From positions 47,490,699 to 47,554,698 of the forward strand of contig NW_023601104.1 in assembly GCF_014898055.3 (NCBI RefSeq): a stretch of DNA of 64,000 nucleotides, read 5' to 3'. A model generated the notes under the pieces. That model did no database searches. It was not told where the DNA came from and saw only the letters and a list, made by a program, of their open reading frames with translations. This DNA is from Talpa occidentalis. Lineage: Eukaryota; Chordata; Mammalia; Eulipotyphla; Talpidae. Shown here piece after piece: positions 63,036 through 64,000 of this stretch; the stretch's first letter is position 1, and the number at the start of each line of letters is the position of its first letter. A program made the translations under genes and the position numbers.

Positions 63036-63297
63036 CCTCCCCTGGTGGCGCAGCGGTTTGAGCGCTGGGCTGTGTAGCTGCCAGCAGCCTCTGCAGCTCC
63101 GGTTCGATCTCCGGCCGCCGGCAAGGGTCCCACATGGCACGCAGACCTCTCCTGCCACCTGCTGCTCCCCTCAGCAGTGTATTTCATCAGTCTGCCTGTT
63201 CTGTTTCCCGCTCTGGCTCTGGTGAATTCTCTCACCCTCCCGTGCTTCTGACTGTACCCTGTGCTTGTATAAATAAATAAATAAAACTTTAAAAAAA
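63036..63297 (+). mobile_element. tRNA-related SINE, type B
   Basis: Complete type B copy (box A TGGCGCAGCGG, box B GGTTCGATCTCC, tail ATAAATAAATAAATAAAACT). Perfect target duplication AAATAACTGCTTTAG at 63021-63035 and 63298-63312. Confidence 0.95.
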
Positions 63298-63444
63298 AAA
63301 TAACTGCTTTAGAATACCACTGTTATTTTCACATGCCACTGATATAAACTAATCCCTCAGATCTATTATTGATTTCCTATTCTTTAAAGAAAAATGCCAA
63401 ATCTATTGATGGGTTGATAATTTTGGAATGAGACAACCTGCTGA

Positions 63445-63740
63445 GCAAGATAGATTCACTCACTCATTTATCAAATATTTATCAAACAACAATAGCATGC
63501 CAAAGACCAACTGGTATTGGGAACCGAGAAGTGAACAAAGTCTCTGCCCTCAGAATACGTACATTCAGTGGTGTCAGATGGTTCAATAAAGAAGCAGATG
63601 ATATAAGTTCTTATATAATAAGTACTATAGAGAATACATACCAGGGTAAAGAGAGCCACAGGGGGTGGCTATATTTGGTAGTCATCTCTGCAAGTTCTCA
63701 GATAAATAGGGAATTTTTCTTGGCATTCAGAAGACTACAC
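63445..63740 (-). repeat. L2 fragment
   Basis: 'CACTCATTTATCAAATATTT', 'GTGAACAAAGTCTCTGCCCT', 'CAGAATACGTACATTCAGTG' and 'ATAATAAGTACTATAGAGAA', reverse-complement L2 in order. Confidence 0.7.
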
Positions 63741-64000
63741 TAAAAATTTCTGAATTCTTCTATCTTCCACCTAGATTTTAAAATTTTGGGGCTCAGGCTT
63801 AGTATCTGATTTATTTTTTCCTTTTTATACCATATGGGAATGATTAACAATTACTTCTTTTCCATAGAATTATTGAAAACAAAAGCACCAATTCCAGATA
63901 TGTTATTTAAATAGGAGGAAACTCAAAGATTCTTTAATTTTATTAATTACTAAAGTCTTGTAACTACAACAGGTTTACTATGCCAGTAAGATAAAATATA
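63741..64000. other. Unassigned DNA
   Basis: Window end, nothing recognised. Confidence 0.5.

Overview
This is a stretch of a placental-mammal nuclear genome, with no bacterial or viral gene organisation. It is AT-rich, most reading frames are short, and almost every recognisable block is an interspersed repeat. The repeats are young LINE-1 3' ends, ancient L1M, L2 and MIR fragments, MLT1-type LTRs, and about 25 copies of a tRNA-related SINE. That SINE has a Pol III box A (TGGCGCAGTGG) and box B (GGTTCGATCC), a body of about 260 bp, and an AATAAATAAATCTTT end, which places it in the T+ SINE class (polyadenylation signal plus TCTTT terminator). I do not recognise it as the horse, pig, ruminant/whale, carnivore or vespertilionid-bat SINE. 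Together with the L1 style this suggests another laurasiatherian lineage, possibly a bat, but the species is unresolved. Two SINE subtypes are used below. Type A has head GGTTAAG and a tail with CCCCAGCTCTTGT then ATGCATAAATAAA. Type B has head GGTTGAGCGCTGGG and a tail with GACTGTACCCAGTGCTTGTA.

Layout. 1-6.3 kb: a putative LTR, MIR and L2 relics and unassigned DNA. 6.3-7.2 kb: three minus-strand SINEs built on one re-used target. 7.2-9.95 kb: no recognised repeat. 9.95-12.2 kb: two L1 insertions in one target, the second carrying about 300 bp of transduced flank. 12.64-12.71 kb: a plausible small exon, followed 21 bp later by a minus-strand L1 with a 110-bp fold-back. 14.6-17.1 kb: MLT1, old L1, a second possible exon and MIR. 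17.1-18.16 kb: two L1 insertions in one target. 18.2-23.8 kb: one long, decayed plus-strand L1 carrying a SINE, an unidentified mRNA retrocopy and an RPL7A processed pseudogene. 24.3-28.2 kb: L2, a 160-bp inverted repeat, and a class-I-like solo LTR with an enhancer-style tandem repeat. 31-42 kb: old L1 and L2 with nested SINEs. 42-63 kb: dense SINEs (17 copies), two MLT1 LTRs and unassigned DNA.

No intact protein-coding gene, tRNA gene, rRNA, CRISPR array or operon is supported. The window may be intronic: two short plus-strand segments have good splice sites and open frames, and a shorter version of the first would join the second in phase. I found no undescribed multi-gene system. The interesting content is the record of L1-machinery events: a fold-back inverted duplication at an L1 5' junction, repeated use of single target sites, 3' transductions by L1 and SINE, a SINE tailed with 20 nt of L1 ORF2, and two independent 'head-only' SINEs that end at the same internal position with the same A8-G-An tail.
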